Source: Pithys albifrons albifrons
Taxonomy: Eukaryota; Chordata; Aves; Passeriformes; Thamnophilidae
Direction: 5' to 3'
Assembly (NCBI RefSeq): GCF_047495875.1
Contig: NC_092474.1
Span: 14,738,200-14,802,199 of the forward strand
DNA: 64,000 nucleotides
The notes beneath the pieces were generated by a model that was not told the origin of the DNA, ran no database searches, and worked only from the letters and a program-made list of their open reading frames with translations. Numbering within the stretch: the stretch's first letter is position 1; each line of letters starts with the position of its first letter. Position numbers and translations under genes: made by a program. Positions 24,031 to 35,224 of this stretch are shown piece after piece.

Positions 24031-27000
24031 GTGATACATATCCTAGTATGTCCTACAAGGCCAGGCAGAGGGAGTTCGGATGGCTGGGTCTGGCAAGGAG
24101 GAGGTGAAAGCCAATCCAGTTGTTGCCTACAGGAACTCAAAGGCAGAGACAAACACACCTCTGTGAGGCCACATGACACAGCAAAAGGACACAGCCAAGA
24201 ACTGCAGCTTTGGAGGTTCAGTTCAGACATCAGGAAAAGCTTTGTAATCAGCTCCAGTACTGGGAAAGGCCAAGGAGGCTCCATGATTGGAGGTTCCCAA
24301 AGCCCTGTTCTGGGCCCTTCCCACCAGCACCTCCAGGACTCTGGGATTTGGCCATGCCAAAGCATGTCCTCAGAGAGGCCTCTGCCCTGCACAGTGTCAG
24401 GACAGGCTTCCAGCACAGAGTGCATCTGCGGGTGAAAGAGCTCCAGGGAAACTCTGCTGTAATTACCATTGATGTGGGACACCATGCCAGGCGAGCTGTA
24501 GCCAATACTCAGAAAATATATCCAGGGGCTTCACTCCCCATTGCAGCCAGCAAAGCAAACACAGGCACAAGACCATGTCTGGAAGTGTCTTCTGCCTTCC
24601 TGAGTGTCCCTGACAGGGTCCTTGACTGTGATCCCCACGCTCAGGTCCTCCCCCAGCACCTGCTCCTGAGTTCCCAGGGAGTGAGTTCTGACTTACCCCA
24701 CCAAGGGTGGACCCAGCACAGCCGCTCCACCACTGCATGCCCAGTGAGAGACCATCCCAAAGGAATGTGAGCCCTCATGGTGCTGAACCAGACCAGGTGA
24801 CAAAGAGCTGAAGCAGCTTTGGCCAGACAGGCCAAGAAGTCTGAGCTATGAAGGAGGACAGGATACCTCCATCCTTGGAAAGGGAACATCCATCCTCAAC
24901 AGGACAAGCCCATGAGCAACCAGGAACTGGCTTTGAAATTAGCTGTGCTTTGAGCAAGAGGATACCTGCAGATGTACCCTCCAGATGTAATCCAGGTGTA
25001 TCCAGCTGATATCTTTAAACCATTCTATGCTATTATGACAGCAAATATTCTGACCCATGCAGAGAGGGCCCAACACTGTCTGCTCCTTGAGAGTCAACTC
25101 CTGAGCTCTCAAGAAACTGCACTAAGAATCACAGCATTGGAGTGTTTTCTTGCTTCCAACTACCTCGATGTTTTGCACATGCCTTTGAAGTGCTTCTGCT
25201 TTTCTTGGCTATCAGGAAGGATACAAAATAAAACTTTTCTAATCCCCTGATTCCAGGAGCAGAGACTTGAGAGGGACAATAAATGCTGTCAAATCTACTG
25301 GTGCTATTGATCATCCCCAATATGAAGGTTGGGAGGAAGGCAAGCCAGTCCAGAGAGACAAACCTGCTGTTGATGCAGCAACAGCCCTAAGGAGAACATC
25401 ATCAGTCTTGTCACCTGACACTGTGTCACTGCTAAAGAAGTGATCAGTGATTGCACAGACCTCCACGTTTCAGCTCTGGGTTGAATTTTTAAGCATATTC
25501 TGGGTCCCTCAGGAGATAACTCAGCATCTCTCTCTGAGGGCTGGAGCTGGAAAAGCTGAAACTACATCACAGAAAGGCTCACTGACCTGGTCAAGGATAT
25601 AGAGAAGTCAGAAACAGGGCAAAGACCAGACTCTAGCAGCCCCAACTTCTTGGAGCTCTCTAAAAGCAAAGTAAACATGGACAGGGTCCATGCAGCCATA
25701 CATGCAGATGTGTCCTGCCTTTCACAGGCAGTGCCTGTCCATGCACACTGCACACACACCACAGGGAATATCTGTGTCACCTGAATTCTGCTCAGCCTAC
25801 ACATCAGATCTCAACACCACTACAATGGATAATGAGCCACCCAAACCTCACATTTCTGTGTGCCCCAACACACACCAGTGCAGGCTGAGGTGAGTTTGCA
25901 CATTTTACCAAACTCTGCACAAATTGCTTTGGCATCTCTGCACAAACACAGGAGAATTCACCCTCTCCTTCTTTTAGCTGATTAAGACTTTTCAGTAGAA
26001 TTGTCCCCTTTTCCCTCAGTCTCTCGAAACCTCCAGGAGTTGCAACCACAGCAGGAAAGGGGAGGCGAGGCTGGGCTTTGTAGATCACAAGCCTCACTCC
26101 TCCCTCCCACACCTCTCTGTGTCTGTAATGGAGAAGCCCTGAAACCCTGTTACTCACAAATCCCAGACAGACCCGTCTGGCTCTAGGACACAGCACAGAA
26201 CTTTCCACATGGACAGGAAGGACAAGACTCAGTGCAACTCCCAGCCCTTGCAGGCACCATACTGAGATGCTGCCTCTTGCAACACCTCCGTGCAGTGGTG
26301 CAGGATACTCCTATTCCACTGTGTCCATGCCTACTGCATAAAAAGAAAACCTCTTTAAGAACATCAAAAGAGGAGCTTGGCACTCAGAGATTTGTCTTAA
26401 TGAAGGTGACAGCAGCAGAAAGCATTGCAAATCCAAGGGGAAGAGGACACACACCTAATTAGACCCTCTCCTTACTTCTCCCTTCAGCTCCACAGGGTGA
26501 ATCCTGGGGCTGCACCTTCTGCCTTCCCAGCCTTCCCACCGGGATAGGCTCGGCAGCACAGCAGGGCTGAGCTGTCTGAGCCATGGGCACAGCAGCCCGT
26601 GCAGGCTCAGAGCAGAGATTAGAGCTCAGCTCTTTGCAATCTTCCTTGTCCTGCTTTGTGGTGAGGCTCTGGCTCAACTGATTGTCCCTTTCCTTCCCCC
26701 TCTCCCACAAGGCTTGGGAGGATGGGAAGGGAAGGAAGACAGAGCCCTTTCCAGGGTAAGGACCACTCCCCACAGCAGCATCCCTGTGCATGCAGGGTGT
26801 GAGAGCTGGGCTCCAGAGCATGCCCCCTTTCCCCACCCCCAGCTCACAGGTTCGCTGCAGCTTCCAAGGTGAAAAAGGCGGAAAATTCACATATGTGCTG
26901 CTGGATTTTGCAGATTTTGCGGATTTTGTTTATTCCTTCAGAAGCTTTAACGGCCAAAGTCATTGTTGGTGTCAGAAGAAGATTACACAGCACATGGCCT

Positions 27001-29019
27001 GCCTTATTAGCCTGTGACTGGCACAGGGGTGTCAAGAAACCTGTGGGGATATTAGCTGTGGATCCCCACATCCCTTGCCAGATTCCAACTCTACACTGAG
27101 CCACCAGGATGAGTGTATGGAGCAACAACCATTCCCTGCCCTCTCATTCCAAGCCCAGTGAGCAAGCAGCAAGTGAAAGCAGAGCGAGACCCGTTGTGTA
27201 GCAAAGTGTCCCCTTCCTCCCCTCCAACAACTCCTGCCCCTTCCCACCACTCCTATGGACAGCACAAGCTCCCAGGAGAATTTCTCCAAGCAAATCCCAG
27301 AGCACCTGAGCACGGGACGCAGGTAATTAATGAGGGACCTGGCTGGTTAAGCCAGGGTGGACATGCCTCCTGTGCCCAGCATGTGCTGCCCACAATCCAC
27401 AGCAGGGAGAGATCCGTGGGGCTTTCTCACCATTCTCATTAACTTGTTCTCTGGGGCAGCTTTGTCTGGGAAAATATCACACAACCAGCGGGGACACAAC
27501 GACATCTGCACCAACACAACGTCCAAGCACGGAGCAATGCAATGGAATCTCCACTTTTTTGTCCTAAAATTTCTCTTTAAGGATATTCCTTTTCAAAAAA
27601 ACCTTTCAAACACACCCTTTGATGATTCTTGATGGTGCCACAGACTATAGGTCTGAGGTCTGTTCTGCCTGATGGGGAAGAGGGGACCGAGCCCAGAAAA
27701 TGCAGCAGCCCTGGATAAAAAGCAAATATTATAAAGACAGGAAATATAAACCAATATGATGAATGGTGTTTTCTCTCAAGAAAAAAAGAGAGCTGCTCAC
27801 ATCAGTGAACAAGTAGTGTCTGATCCTGATGTAGGTTCTCATATTACAGGGGTTTGCATTTGTTTAAAAAAATAAGCAAGGAAAGCCCTTTTTCAGTATA
27901 AATGAATTGTGTTAATAAGGCAGCAAGTGCTGAGAACAGGGAAAGCTCTGCCTGTCCAACTGCCCCTGGTGGCTATTTCTGGCTTACAAGGCACTTGAAG
28001 CATCCTGGCAGCCCGCGGTGGGAAATGTAGTCCAGATACAGTAGGATGGTCACTCAGCTAAACAGAATCTCCCAAGGTTCATAAGGACTTTCCAGCCCAA
28101 CCTGCCAGCAATCCAGGCTCTCCAGCCTCTCACAGGACCAATTCATAAATGGCAGGAAAAAGAAAATAATTCAAGCCCAAACCTCTCCAAGCCTTGTTCT
28201 ATAAATAAAGCTGTTGTAACACAGTTTCTATATTTCATTATCCTCTGTGTTGTTCCACATTATGCTGGGAGCAGCCGGGAATGTCACTGTGTGGAGAAAG
28301 GGCTGTGCTGCAGCAGGATCACGGGTGCTGAGGAGAGGGGATCCGGGTGCCTGTACCACACCCAGCACCTGGATGATGCTCTGCATGGCCGACAGCACCC
28401 AACAGCACCACGGGACACAAAGAGCCCCCAGCAGCAGCCTGGCACCGGGAGGCTGAGCACGAGCCCAGAGCCACCGGGTTCAAATCGATGGGTAACTCCT
28501 GCACCAGACTACAGCACACAGCAAATGGAGGCTGAAACACCAGTATCCCCTAAGGGCCCACGGGAGAAGCTGGCACTGGAACCTGCTCCCAAGGTGTTCC
28601 CCAAACAGGATTAAATTGGCCATTTCAGATTTAAAACCAACACCAAGTCGCTAAAGGAGGCAGTGTGCTGTTTGATCAGAGCTTGGATGTGTCCTTTGAT
28701 CATCACAATAAACCAGCCAGAGTGCTCTCCAAAATAGAGAGCAAAAAAGAATTCTATGTGTGTCACTGATGGGAATGGGAAGCAAGCTGGAGACAGCAGA
28801 GCCGAGACTCCGTGCAGCAAGAGGCTCCGGATGCTCAAATCAACCTTGCCCAGCAGTCTGGGCAGCGCTGGAGCTCCCACGATGGGCTGATCCCTCCAGT
28901 TAAAAACTGCAATCCGTGGGCTGGGTTCCCAGCAAACACACCTGGGTGGCACATGCTTCTCCAAGCGGTGTGAACTGCAGAGTGAGTGCCATGTGTTCCT
29001 GCCGATGTGGGGCTGCACT
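24031..29019. other. Unique noncoding DNA, free of recognised mobile elements
   Basis: About 5 kb on the gene-body side of the CpG island with no CR1 or LTR. Otherwise featureless, apart from a 9-bp triplication. Confidence 0.6.
26903..26928. repeat. 9-bp triplication
   Basis: Three units of GATTTTGCR-type sequence in a row. Short and probably incidental. Confidence 0.8.
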
Positions 29020-30019
29020 GAGGGGTTCACCCGGTCCCATCGCAAATGGCCGAGGCACGTCGGGACCGGGGGGCTCCGAGAGCCGCCGCAGCGCCCGCCC
29101 AGGGCTGCCAGTCCAGCCCCAGCCCCAGCCCCAGGCCAGCCCGCACACCGGGAGCCAGAAAACGAAGATTATCGTCAAAACAGATGAAAAAGGGCTGTTT
29201 TCAGGCAGAGCATCGGGCTGTGCCAGGCTGCATGCTCTGTGCCTCTCCTCCGGCAGAGCGAGCAGAAAGGGCGTCCAAGCCCTGCACGCCCAGCTCTTCC
29301 CAGCCTCAGGTTAATGGGCACCGGGCTGAGGCGAAGCGGGGGGACCCTGAGGGAGGGGCTCTGCGGGGAACCCCCCTGGCATCCCGGGAACCGCTGTCCC
29401 TCCGGGGCGCCCGGACCCTCCTCGAACTTCCCCGAGGCCGGGGAGGCACCCGCAGGCGGCGGGGCCAGGGACGGGCTCGGGGAGCAGGGGGGCAGCCCTG
29501 CCCCATCCCCTCTCCCGCCCGGTCCGGCCCCTTCGCCGCGGGCTGCGGACTGGGGATGTCGGGATGCAGGTTGGAGAGCGCGGGATGCGCTTCCCCCAGC
29601 GACACCAACTTCGCCCGGTCACGCCAAGGCCAAACGGAGCCCAGCCGAGCCGAGGCTGGGCGGAGGCTGGAGTACGTTCGTCCCGCTGTTTTCCCCCGCC
29701 GCCGTGCTCCGCGGCTGGAGCCGTGCTGTGCCGGGGCGCAGCCCGGTGCCCGCTCCCCCTCCGGCCTCCGTTCCGCTCCCGCAGCCGCGGCGCTCCCGTT
29801 CCCCTCGCGCCCTCCCCGCCTCCTCTCCCGGCCCGGCCCGGCCCGATCCCGGCCCCTCTTGCCCGCGCGGGACTTGGCCGCTCCCGGAGACTCCACGGGG
29901 AAAAAAAGTTGCAGCGAGGGAAGTTCCCGGCGCAGGGCGAAGTTGGGGCCGTGGCCGCCGCGCTTTGCCCAGGGTATCCCCGGCGGTGGGGCGGGGAACG
30001 GGGGACGGGGCGCACCTAC

Positions 30020-30041
30020 CTTCAGCTATCGCCCTCTTCAT
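30020..30041 (-). CDS. RTN4R: First coding exon (8 codons begun) of a probable RTN4R (Nogo-66 receptor) gene
   Basis: Seen: on the minus strand an ATG (30,041-30,039, A at -3) is followed by 22 coding bases and then a donor AAG|GTAGGT, which matches the U1 consensus at eight of nine positions. It is the first ATG in a frame that stays open upstream to at least 30,326. The residues are M-K-R-A-I-A-E and the first base of a glycine codon, giving a phase-1 intron. Known, from memory: mammalian RTN4R begins M-K-R-A-S-A-G-G, with the rest of the protein (signal peptide, leucine-rich repeats, GPI signal) in one large exon 2. RTN4R is a neuronal surface receptor for Nogo-66, MAG and OMgp that limits axon growth. 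Inferred: the identity rests on only eight codons plus intron phase, and another gene starting M-K-R-A is possible. Exon 2 was not found, so the intron would exceed 30 kb. Confidence 0.62.
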
Positions 30042-30133
30042 CTTAGGGGTCGGGGAAGGCACGTCTGGAGGCGCAAAGTGGAGCGGCAGCCGTACAATCC
30101 TTGGGAAAGCGGGGCAGATCCCGGTGCCAAACT

Positions 30134-30238
30134 TCAGCCCGAGCGCGGAGCGGCGGCGCACGGGGAGGGGGGGGCGCTGCCGGTGCCGGCGCCCTCGCTC
30201 ATCGGGGGAATGAGCAGCCCCCGAGCTGGAGTCAGCAT
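30134..30238 (-). other. Upstream ORF in the inferred 5' UTR (34 codons plus stop)
   Basis: ATG at 30,238, a second in-frame ATG at 30,202, and TGA at 30,136-30,134, about 92 bases before the main ATG. Both starts have weak context (T or C at -3). The composition is Gly/Pro/Ala/Ser-rich, as expected of a CpG island, so the peptide itself need not matter. An arrangement like this usually lowers translation of the main frame. It applies only if transcription starts upstream of 30,238. Confidence 0.4.
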
Positions 30239-30258
30239 CCAGGCGAGGCTCCCCCTCC

Positions 30259-30280
30259 CTGCCTGCCTGCCTGCCTGCCT
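30259..30280. repeat. (CTGC)5 microsatellite in the CpG island
   Basis: Five perfect CTGC units plus CT, followed by a further C/T-rich stretch to about 30,320. On the gene strand it is (GCAG)n inside the inferred 5' UTR, so length variation could alter the leader. Confidence 0.9.
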
Positions 30281-30430
30281 CCTCCTCCCTCCGCCCGTCC
30301 TTCCTCCCTCCGCCCGCCCGCCGCACGCACGGGGCCGGGGCTGCGGCGGATCCCGCGGCGGGGAGCGGAGCCGGCTGCGCTGTATCCCGGGAGCGAGCAG
30401 CGAGCGAGCGGGGATGGAGACGCGATGAAT

Positions 30431-30460
30431 GTTTTATGGGATCATGTGGTTTGACGTGAG
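30431..30460 (-). promoter_or_regulatory. Core promoter candidate: TATA-like box, E-box and CRE half-site
   Basis: On the minus strand, CATAAAAC (30,430s) reads as a TATA-like box. Just upstream are an E-box CATGTG/CACATG (30,443-30,448) and a CRE-type site TCACGTCA, seen as TGACGTGA on the plus strand (30,452-30,459). The cluster is an AT-balanced island inside very GC-rich DNA, which suggests constraint. Its spacing from the exon fits transcription leftward. Factor names are inferred from motif shape only. Confidence 0.4.
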
Positions 30461-30930
30461 AGGAATCAGCCTAGATCGGATTTACTGGCTGGAGGAGTGA
30501 GCGGGAGGACGGGGGAGCCGGGCACGGGCTGGCGGGGGGGAGGAGGGGCCGATCCGACGGCGGCGGCTCCGCGGCGGAGCCCCCGCGGTGCGCGGCCGCG
30601 GCCCGGGCAGGGCTGCGCGGGGCCGGGAGGCTGATTCCTGGAGGAGAGGTGCCACCTAAAGGAAGCGGCGGAGAGGGACGCCCAGGCAGCGACGGGCACC
30701 GGGCCCGCTTCCCCCGCCCCACCTTCCGCCACAGCCGCGCCCGCACCGCCCGGGCTCGGGGGCCCCGGCTCGGAGTCCCTCCGGGAGGCTCTGGACACCT
30801 CGGCGGGTGTTTTTCCGCTGCTCTAGATCTGTGTACCGGGAAGGCGGCGACAGACACCCGAACCCGCGGTGTTTCCTCTTCCTCACCACATTGTGTTTCT
30901 GCGGGTGCGGAGCTGCTGCCTCCCCGCAGG

Positions 30931-31374
30931 AGAGATGGCAAGGGGCCCTTGGCTACAGTCCGAAAGAGAGTTCTTCCTTCCCTGTGCCCGAGCCCTTTCG
31001 CCGCATCCCATTCCTCTCCCTGTGGGATCACTCTCCTGTGTGGAGCAAAGACAGCAGCTTACCTCAGTTTACCCAAGGAGCATGAGGGTCACACTGTGGC
31101 TGAAGCAGGTGAAGCCACCTTCCCATCCTGCTCCGGCTGCTTCCCGGTCCTGGAACAGATGAGTGTGCACTGCACAGGCGACTCCCATCTGCAGATGTCC
31201 TGGGAAGCAGAAAGATGGATTTTTATTAAGTGAACTCATTTGCTCAATGGGGAAAAAGGAGGAGGGAAGAATGGTGACAAAGCTGAACATCTTCAATATA
31301 GAGACATTGTGGCTGTGTCCCTGCTAGTTAGAGAATTCAGCTGTCACCAGATGTATGTATAATGTGTGTCTGTA
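30931..31374. other. Unique noncoding DNA just upstream of the CpG island
   Basis: GC content falls quickly; no motif cluster recognised. Confidence 0.6.
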
Positions 31375-31877
31375 CCTGTGTGAAACCCCACTTGAAATAC
31401 TGCATATAGTTCTGGTGCCCCCAATGTAAGAAGGGCATGGACCTGGTGGAGCAAGTCTGGAGGAGGCCGTGAAGTTGGTAAGGGGACTGGAGCACCTCCC
31501 CTATGGAGAAAGGCTAGGAGAGTTGGGGTTGTACAGCCTGGAAGTGAGAAGGTTGTGTGGAGACCTCACAGCAACATTAAAGTATCTGAAGCACCCACAA
31601 GAAGGCCAGGGATGGACTTTTCATCAGGAACTGCAGTGACATGAGGGAGAATGACTTCCCACTGCCAGAGGCCAGGGTTAGATGGTATATTGGGAAGAAA
31701 TTCTTCCCTGTGAGGGTTGCCCAGAGAAGCTGTGGCTGCCCCATCCCTGGAAGTGTCCAAGGCCAGGCTGGATGGAGCTTGGAGAAACCTGGCTAGTGGA
31801 AGGTGTCCCTGCCCATGGCAGGAGGTAGAACGAGATGGTCTTTAACCAACCCAAACCACTCCATGATTCTATGTGCA
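31375..31877 (+). mobile_element. CR1 fragment, about 500 bp, with tail
   Basis: Begins in ORF2-derived sequence (ACTTGAAATACTGCATATAG, GTTCTGGTGCCCCC), passes the AGGGTTAGATGGTATATTGG block and ends CATGATTCTATG. Stops and indels disrupt the ORF2 remnant. It is the first mobile element upstream of the CpG island. Confidence 0.92.
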
Positions 31878-32245
31878 ATGTGTGTATATATCCTTACCTA
31901 CGTGCACCAAGGTATATAAATGCTATTGAACATGCATTCCTCACTCACTGTTTGTCACCCTAATATTGATCACCTCCTGCAGCTTGCACTCTGAGTTGGT
32001 GTCACAACCACACCTCTCGAAAGTCTAGCCAGTTTATAACTGTCTGTGGAGGCACTGCTCCAGTGTGAGCCTGGAAATGTTTCTCCCATCTCACCCAGAG
32101 GTCTGTGGGGTGCTTTACAGTCATCTATGGCAAAAGGAAATGCAACCACAGCAAGAGCTAACTGGACATTTGAGCTAGATGGAGGTGACTTACCAAGTGT
32201 GGGCTTTGTTTATGAAACAGTCTCAGCTCTCCAATGGTACCAGGC

Positions 32246-32332
32246 TTAGAATCACAGAACCACAGGATGATTTGGGTTAGAAAGGACCTTAAAGATCATC
32301 TGCCATGGGCAGAGACACCTTCCACTAGACCT
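32246..32332 (-). mobile_element. Short CR1 3' end with internal deletion
   Basis: TTAGAATCACAGAACCACAGG, then AAGGACCTTAAAGATCATC joined directly to TGCCATGGGCAGAGAC. About 15 bases usually found between them are missing. Confidence 0.88.
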
Positions 32333-34214
32333 TTGAAATCCCAGGAGAAGTGTCACTACCCAGACACTCTTTAACTGTCCAAATGTGAAGTTATGTGTAG
32401 CCTAAAGCCTGGAACCTGTCTCCTCCAGTCCCCTGGAGAGGGGACATGACACCTGGGGAGGGCAGGGGGCGCTCCCTGGCCCTCCAACCACTGTCTTTCT
32501 GCCCCTCCAGAATGTACAGGTGTAAAGATTATTCCCTAGTCCTCTTCTTTCCCACACCTCCAGCCCACAGGCCTACCTGCATCCCAGTTTAGGCATCCAC
32601 TTGCCTTCTCCATCCCTTTTGCCTTGTGTGCCCCCTTCCCTCTACTTGCTCTGCATAAGGGAGGCTTCCAGCTGTATCTTGCCCACCGTGTGTTCTCCAT
32701 GAGCCCTGTACACACCAGTGAATGTGCTGCTGAGGGAGCACTGGCCCGCATGGGGTAGGACCCTCCGAGGTGTACAGTTCTGTCTGGGGTGCTTGGGGCA
32801 GCCTGTGGCAGGTGTGCTCTGGAGGAACAGAAGGGTTTTCTGAGAGTGCCAGAGGTAAGGGATAGGTGAACTCTGGGAAGAGACAAGGGATGTTCTCCTG
32901 CAATCTTCTGGCAACACACTTTGTTGTTGAGTTAGGACATCTGGGAGAGAGGATGGTCCTCCCCACCCTGCTGTTTCTGCAGTGACAGCCCAGCTACCAC
33001 AGGTTAGGAATATGCTGCTCCGCACTTTTAAACACACCTTCAAGCACTTGTGTTTCAGCAGTGCCCTCTGACTTTGCCATCCCAAGTGGTGCATCAGGAG
33101 AGAGAGGCCACCTACGTGCAGAGCATCAAAATCACTGGCGATAAAAGGACCCTGGAGCTGGAATTTCCTGGGAGAGGGCTGGAAGGTGTACAGGAGCATT
33201 GAAGGAGTTAACTGAAGCTCTAGTCACAAGGCCAAAATTACAGGTTCTACCAGGAAAGCAGCGTCTGCGTGTGACTGTTTGGCTGACATTTCTGAAAGGT
33301 TAATATTGAAATGGAGAGAGCACATCTGTAGAGGGCTGGGACTGACTTTTCTTGCAGATTCCTGCATCAATTTGGGCTGCTTTGAGCCCCAACAGTTGTT
33401 ACATAGAGGTCACCATGAAGCAACGTGATGGATGTGACCTTAGCATGCACAGCAGTGCTCCGCAGCCTGATGGGTCAGCTCTCTTGCCAAGCTCATGTCC
33501 AAAGGTACAGGAGACTTGGCTCGCTCTCTGTGCCTCATGTTGAACATTTGTGCTTCCTATTTCTCAACATGTCAAGGTGTTGTCCACCAAGAACTGGGTG
33601 AAGGAGGAGTCTCCCAAGCAGATCTCCTGGGGGAGTTGAGGTGCTCACAGTCGCAGTGTGTAATTCTGTGCAGCTCATTTGCACTTGGAAAGGAGCCAAC
33701 ATCCCCTGAGATAAAAAGACACCTTGCTTTGACTGGCTAATTGTATGTTCATCTCTACCTAATGCTTAATCACACTTGGATCAATTTTCTTCCCTTGGAT
33801 TGTTAGTGTTGTTTGCAAAGTGTCAGCCCTTCACCTGCTCTCTTTAACCCAGGTTTATGAGCAGAGGGGCCCTGACATGTTTGGAGCATCTTCCTGGGTC
33901 TGTGGGCACTGAGGAGAAGGTGGAAGAGGGCAGTGGATGTGGGGAAATAGAGAAGGTACATAAAATTGGGAGTCATTGCCCTTTGCTGTGCTCACACCCA
34001 CCTCTTTTTTTTTTAATAGAACCTAATGCAGTTGAATCCTAATATTAAATAAAGTGTAGCTTGTGCTGATCCAGCAAAGGTTTTTTACGTTTCTTCCCTA
34101 CAGCCTTGTGGCTGCATCTGTCCTGTGTCTGATGTGGCTGTGAGCATCTGAAAACATCTCTTGGAGCAAGGAGACAGAAAAAGAGCACTGAGAGGCTGGT
34201 TTGCATGCTCTCTC

Positions 34215-34277
34215 TAGTGGAAGGGGAGTTGGAACCATATGATCTTTAAGGTCCCTTACAAGCCAAACATGTCTGGG
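34215..34277 (+). mobile_element. CR1 3'-terminal scrap
   Basis: GTGGAAGGGGAGTTGGAACC and GATCTTTAAGGTCCCTTAC; the tail has decayed. Confidence 0.7.
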
Positions 34278-34915
34278 ACTTCAGTTGTGTCTCTGCCAAT
34301 TTCTGGACTGCCTGTGCTTGCAGGAGACAGGAGCAAACACAGGCACATGGTGCACAGTGCAGCAGGGGCAATCAGCAGGATTTATGGGATTCTCCATGGG
34401 ATAAAGGTCCTCTGGAGCCATGGACAAATCATCCTTCAGAGGCCCAAGCAGATCTTGTCTTATAGTCGTGCCCACCTGTTCTGAGGACAGACATAGGCAG
34501 ACCACGGAGCAGACTCTCAAATACAAAACTGAAAGGGGTCCCCAGACCCACCACCAGTTTATGACAAGTTTATGTGTTATACCTTCTACCTGTTGGCTTG
34601 TATGAAGGGCACGTAGATCCTGGTGCACTCCTAGACATTTCCAGCAGCTGAAACCCTGTAGATTGGGCAGATATGGAGACACAGATATGGAGACAGCTTT
34701 GCTCTAAATCAGCAAAGCTCCTTGGCCAGGTTTGGACACAGGCATGAGATCTGTGCTGACATGTTTTATCCTGACATCCAGCACAGTTACTGCTCCATTT
34801 TCCAGACTTGAACTGATGGACACCAGTGGGCAGAGAAGTTGTATGCTCGCAGAGTGACAGTTCCAGGAGACAAGAGTACAATGAATGCAAGATTGGATCA
34901 TCTTACCTGCTCACT

Positions 34916-34977
34916 AAATATATATATGTATGTATATATATATATGTATAAAATACCTATTTTATATGTATATATTA
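34916..34977. repeat. TA/TG-rich microsatellite
   Basis: Interrupted (TA)n with TATG steps, immediately left of the CR1 copy at 34,980. Confidence 0.9.
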
Positions 34978-34979
34978 GG

Positions 34980-35224
34980 AGTCAGCATGAAGCTGTGTCA
35001 GGGGAGGTTTAGGCTACATATTACGAAAAAGTTCTTTCCCCAGAGAGTGTTCAGGCACTGAACAGACTTTCCAGGACAGTGGGCACAGCTCCAAGGCTGC
35101 CAGAGCTCCAGGAGCATTTGGACAACGCTCTGAGGGACAGGGTGGGATTGTTGGGGCATCTATGCAGGGTCAGGAGTTGGACTGGATGATCCTTGTGGGT
35201 GCCTTCCAGCTCAGGTTATTCCAA
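34980..35224 (+). mobile_element. CR1 fragment
   Basis: GTCAGCATGAAGCTGTGTC, CTTTCCCCAGAGAGTG and GATCCTTGTGGGTGCC. It begins directly after a TA-rich microsatellite, and its tail is reduced to TTATTCC. Confidence 0.92.

Larger units (their letters stand above)
1..30019 (-). other. Inferred intron 1 of the minus-strand gene
   Basis: This follows from the donor at 30,019-30,014 and the absence of any downstream exon candidate: no leucine-rich-repeat or other protein-like frame was recognised to the left. It is inference only. If the exon call is wrong, this is simply noncoding DNA with CR1 and LTR insertions. Confidence 0.45.
30042..30405 (-). other. Inferred 5' UTR of the minus-strand exon
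   Basis: GC-rich sequence between the likely start site (about 30,405, some 27 bases downstream of a TATA-like box) and the ATG. It contains a purine-rich stretch with (GCAG)5 on the gene strand (30,259-30,280) and only two upstream ATGs, both in one short frame. The start site is inferred from motif spacing, and a 5' UTR intron cannot be excluded because a weak acceptor-like CCCCTAAG directly precedes the ATG. Confidence 0.45.
29020..30930. promoter_or_regulatory. CpG island (promoter of the minus-strand gene)
   Basis: CpG dinucleotides are dense from about 29.02 to 30.93 kb and rare on both sides. The region is about 1.9 kb long and contains GC boxes, the coding exon start and the core-promoter candidate. 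Long open frames on both strands here (up to 460 codons) reflect a shortage of AT-rich stop codons and have Pro/Arg/Gly/Ala-rich composition, not protein-like sequence. Birds and mammals typically carry such islands at the 5' ends of broadly or neurally expressed genes. Confidence 0.9.
32333..34979. other. Unique noncoding DNA
   Basis: Contains one CR1 scrap (34.2 kb) and the TA-rich microsatellite. No exon recognised. Confidence 0.6.

Noticed and set aside
28035..28140. Possible CR1 tail (CAGAATCTCCCAAGG)
   Set aside because: The following sequence does not continue along the CR1 terminus.
1..30013. Search for RTN4R exon 2
   Set aside because: No minus-strand frame shows leucine-rich-repeat spacing or a cysteine-rich cap. 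The longest frames here match CR1 or random sequence.
30041..30060. Plus-strand splice acceptor CTCTTCATCTTAGG
   Set aside because: It is the complement of the minus-strand start codon region, and no plus-strand exon with a sensible frame or donor follows.
29046..30428. 460-codon plus-strand open frame
   Set aside because: Lies across the CpG island, where stop codons are rare. Composition is Arg/Pro/Gly/Ala-rich without domains, and comparably long frames exist on the other strand.
30101..30454. Plus-strand frame ending in a short peptide after ATGAATGTTTTATGG
   Set aside because: The ATG lies in the putative core-promoter block, the frame stops after a few codons and no good donor follows.
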